Below are positions 4,632-5,315 of a stretch of 5,315 nt of DNA, one piece after another. The DNA is taken from assembly GCA_030699055.1 (NCBI GenBank), contig JAUYKX010000347.1, positions 1 through 5,315 on the forward strand, in the 5' to 3' direction. The notes below the pieces were generated by a model, which saw nothing but the letters and a program-made list of their open reading frames with translations, ran no database searches and was not told the DNA's origin. Position numbers and translations under genes: made by a program. Position 1 is the first letter of the stretch, and the number at the start of each line of letters is the position of its first letter. The DNA is from Candidatus Nanopelagicales bacterium. GTDB lineage: Bacteria; Actinomycetota; Actinomycetes; S36-B12; UBA10799.

Positions 4632-5315
4632 ATGTCCTCGAATGAATCGATCGAGAAGCTCCGTAGCGATATTCGGGCCGGTGGCGCCACCAAGTACCAC
4701 GAGGCCAACCGAGCTAAGGGAAAGCTCTTTGCGCGGGAGAGGGTCGCGGCCCTGGTCGACGAGGGCTCTTTCGTGGAGGACGGCATCTTCGCCAATGCTC
4801 TGGCCACCGGCCTGCCCGCCGATGGCGTCGTAACTGGGATCGCCACGATTGACGGCCGTTCCGTATGCCTGATGGCGAACGATTCGACCGTGAAGGCAGG
4901 CTCGTGGGGGGCACGAACGGTTGAAAAGATCATTCGTATCATCGAGCGGGCCTACGAAACAGGTGTTCCGATGGTGTGGCTGGTTGATTCGGCCGGCGCC
5001 CGGATCACCGACCAGGTGGATCTGTTCCCGGGGCGGCGAGGAGCCGGTCGCATCTTCTGGAACCAGGTGCGAGCTTCCGGGTCCATTCCGCAGGTGTGCG
5101 CGTTGTTCGGGCCCAGTGCGGCCGGTGGTGCCTACATTCCCGCGTTCTGCGACATTGTGATCATGGTCGAGGGTAATGCCTCCATGTACCTGGGTTCAGA
5201 CCGGATGGTCGAGATGGTGACCGGAGAAAAGACCACGCTGGAGGAGATGGGCGGGGCCCGGATGCACTGCACCCAGAGCGGAGTCGGGCACGTCCTGGTC
5301 AAGTCGGAGGACGAG
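4632..5315 (+). CDS. Acyl-CoA carboxylase carboxyltransferase (beta) subunit, N-terminal 228 codons
   Basis: The protein belongs to the carboxyltransferase family of biotin-dependent acyl-CoA carboxylases (propionyl-, methylcrotonyl- and related CoA carboxylases). It would move CO2 from carboxybiotin on a partner alpha subunit to an acyl-CoA in the cytosol. The N-terminal half is visible. Residues 29-42 hold the conserved region around GKLFARERVAALVD, 66-72 VVTGIAT, and 113-125 the MVWLVDSAGARIT strand and turn. Residues 160-171 hold GPSAAGGAYIPA, whose A164-G165-G166-A167 forms the first oxyanion-hole loop, followed by a MYLGSDRMVEMVTGE segment. The second domain, including the residue that sets acyl-chain preference, lies beyond the right edge, so propionyl-, acetyl- or methylcrotonyl-CoA cannot be told apart. 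A full-length protein should be about 500-540 residues. ATG 4632 is 11 bp after the previous stop. A functional link to the glycan genes is not apparent. Confidence 0.93.
   Translation, partial: MSSNESIEKLRSDIRAGGATKYHEANRAKGKLFARERVAALVDEGSFVEDGIFANALATGLPADGVVTGIATIDGRSVCLMANDSTVKAGSWGARTVEKIIRIIERAYETGVPMVWLVDSAGARITDQVDLFPGRRGAGRIFWNQVRASGSIPQVCALFGPSAAGGAYIPAFCDIVIMVEGNASMYLGSDRMVEMVTGEKTTLEEMGGARMHCTQSGVGHVLVKSEDE

Overview
The window is dense, high-GC bacterial DNA with no RNA genes, CRISPR arrays or transposases. Several traits suggest an actinobacterium: the GC-rich third codon positions, the GTG start, the apparently leaderless promoters (a TANNNT hexamer six bases before the start codon) and an acyl-CoA carboxylase beta subunit of a type familiar from Actinomycetota. 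This is inference, and I cannot place it to genus.

Layout, left to right. Bases 1-123 (minus strand) hold the first 41 codons of a PAPS-dependent sulfotransferase-like gene (ST-A) that runs off the left edge. A 34-bp divergent promoter region follows, then a broken 5' stub of a family-2 glycosyltransferase gene (158-253, plus). Next is a complete second sulfotransferase (ST-B, 250-1320, minus), the same 34-bp divergent promoter region again, and the intact GT2 gene (1355-2290, plus). The GT2 gene overlaps by four bases (ATGA) a 777-codon gene that appears to fuse two GT-B glycosyltransferase domains (2287-4620, plus). Eleven bases later an acyl-CoA carboxylase carboxyltransferase subunit starts (4632) and continues past the right edge.

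The left half was built by a tandem duplication. Bases 1-205 and 1198-1402 are direct repeats with 8 mismatches (about 96% identity), 1197 bp apart. The repeat covers the sulfotransferase 5' end, the whole divergent promoter region and the first 16 codons of the GT2 gene. This left one intact GT2, one 31-codon GT2 stub and two sulfotransferase paralogues. The stub's promoter is still present and points into the 3' end of ST-B.

The sulfotransferase(s), GT2 and double GT look like part of a cell-surface glycan locus: the GTs would build a polysaccharide or glycolipid and the sulfotransferases would sulfate it. The glycan itself cannot be read from the sequence. The carboxylase gene is probably metabolic (acyl-CoA carboxylation) and may simply be the neighbour where the glycan locus ends. 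The most interesting points are the duplicated, mirror-symmetric leaderless promoter pair, and an arginine-rich patch in the double glycosyltransferase that looks like a compensated pair of frameshifts.
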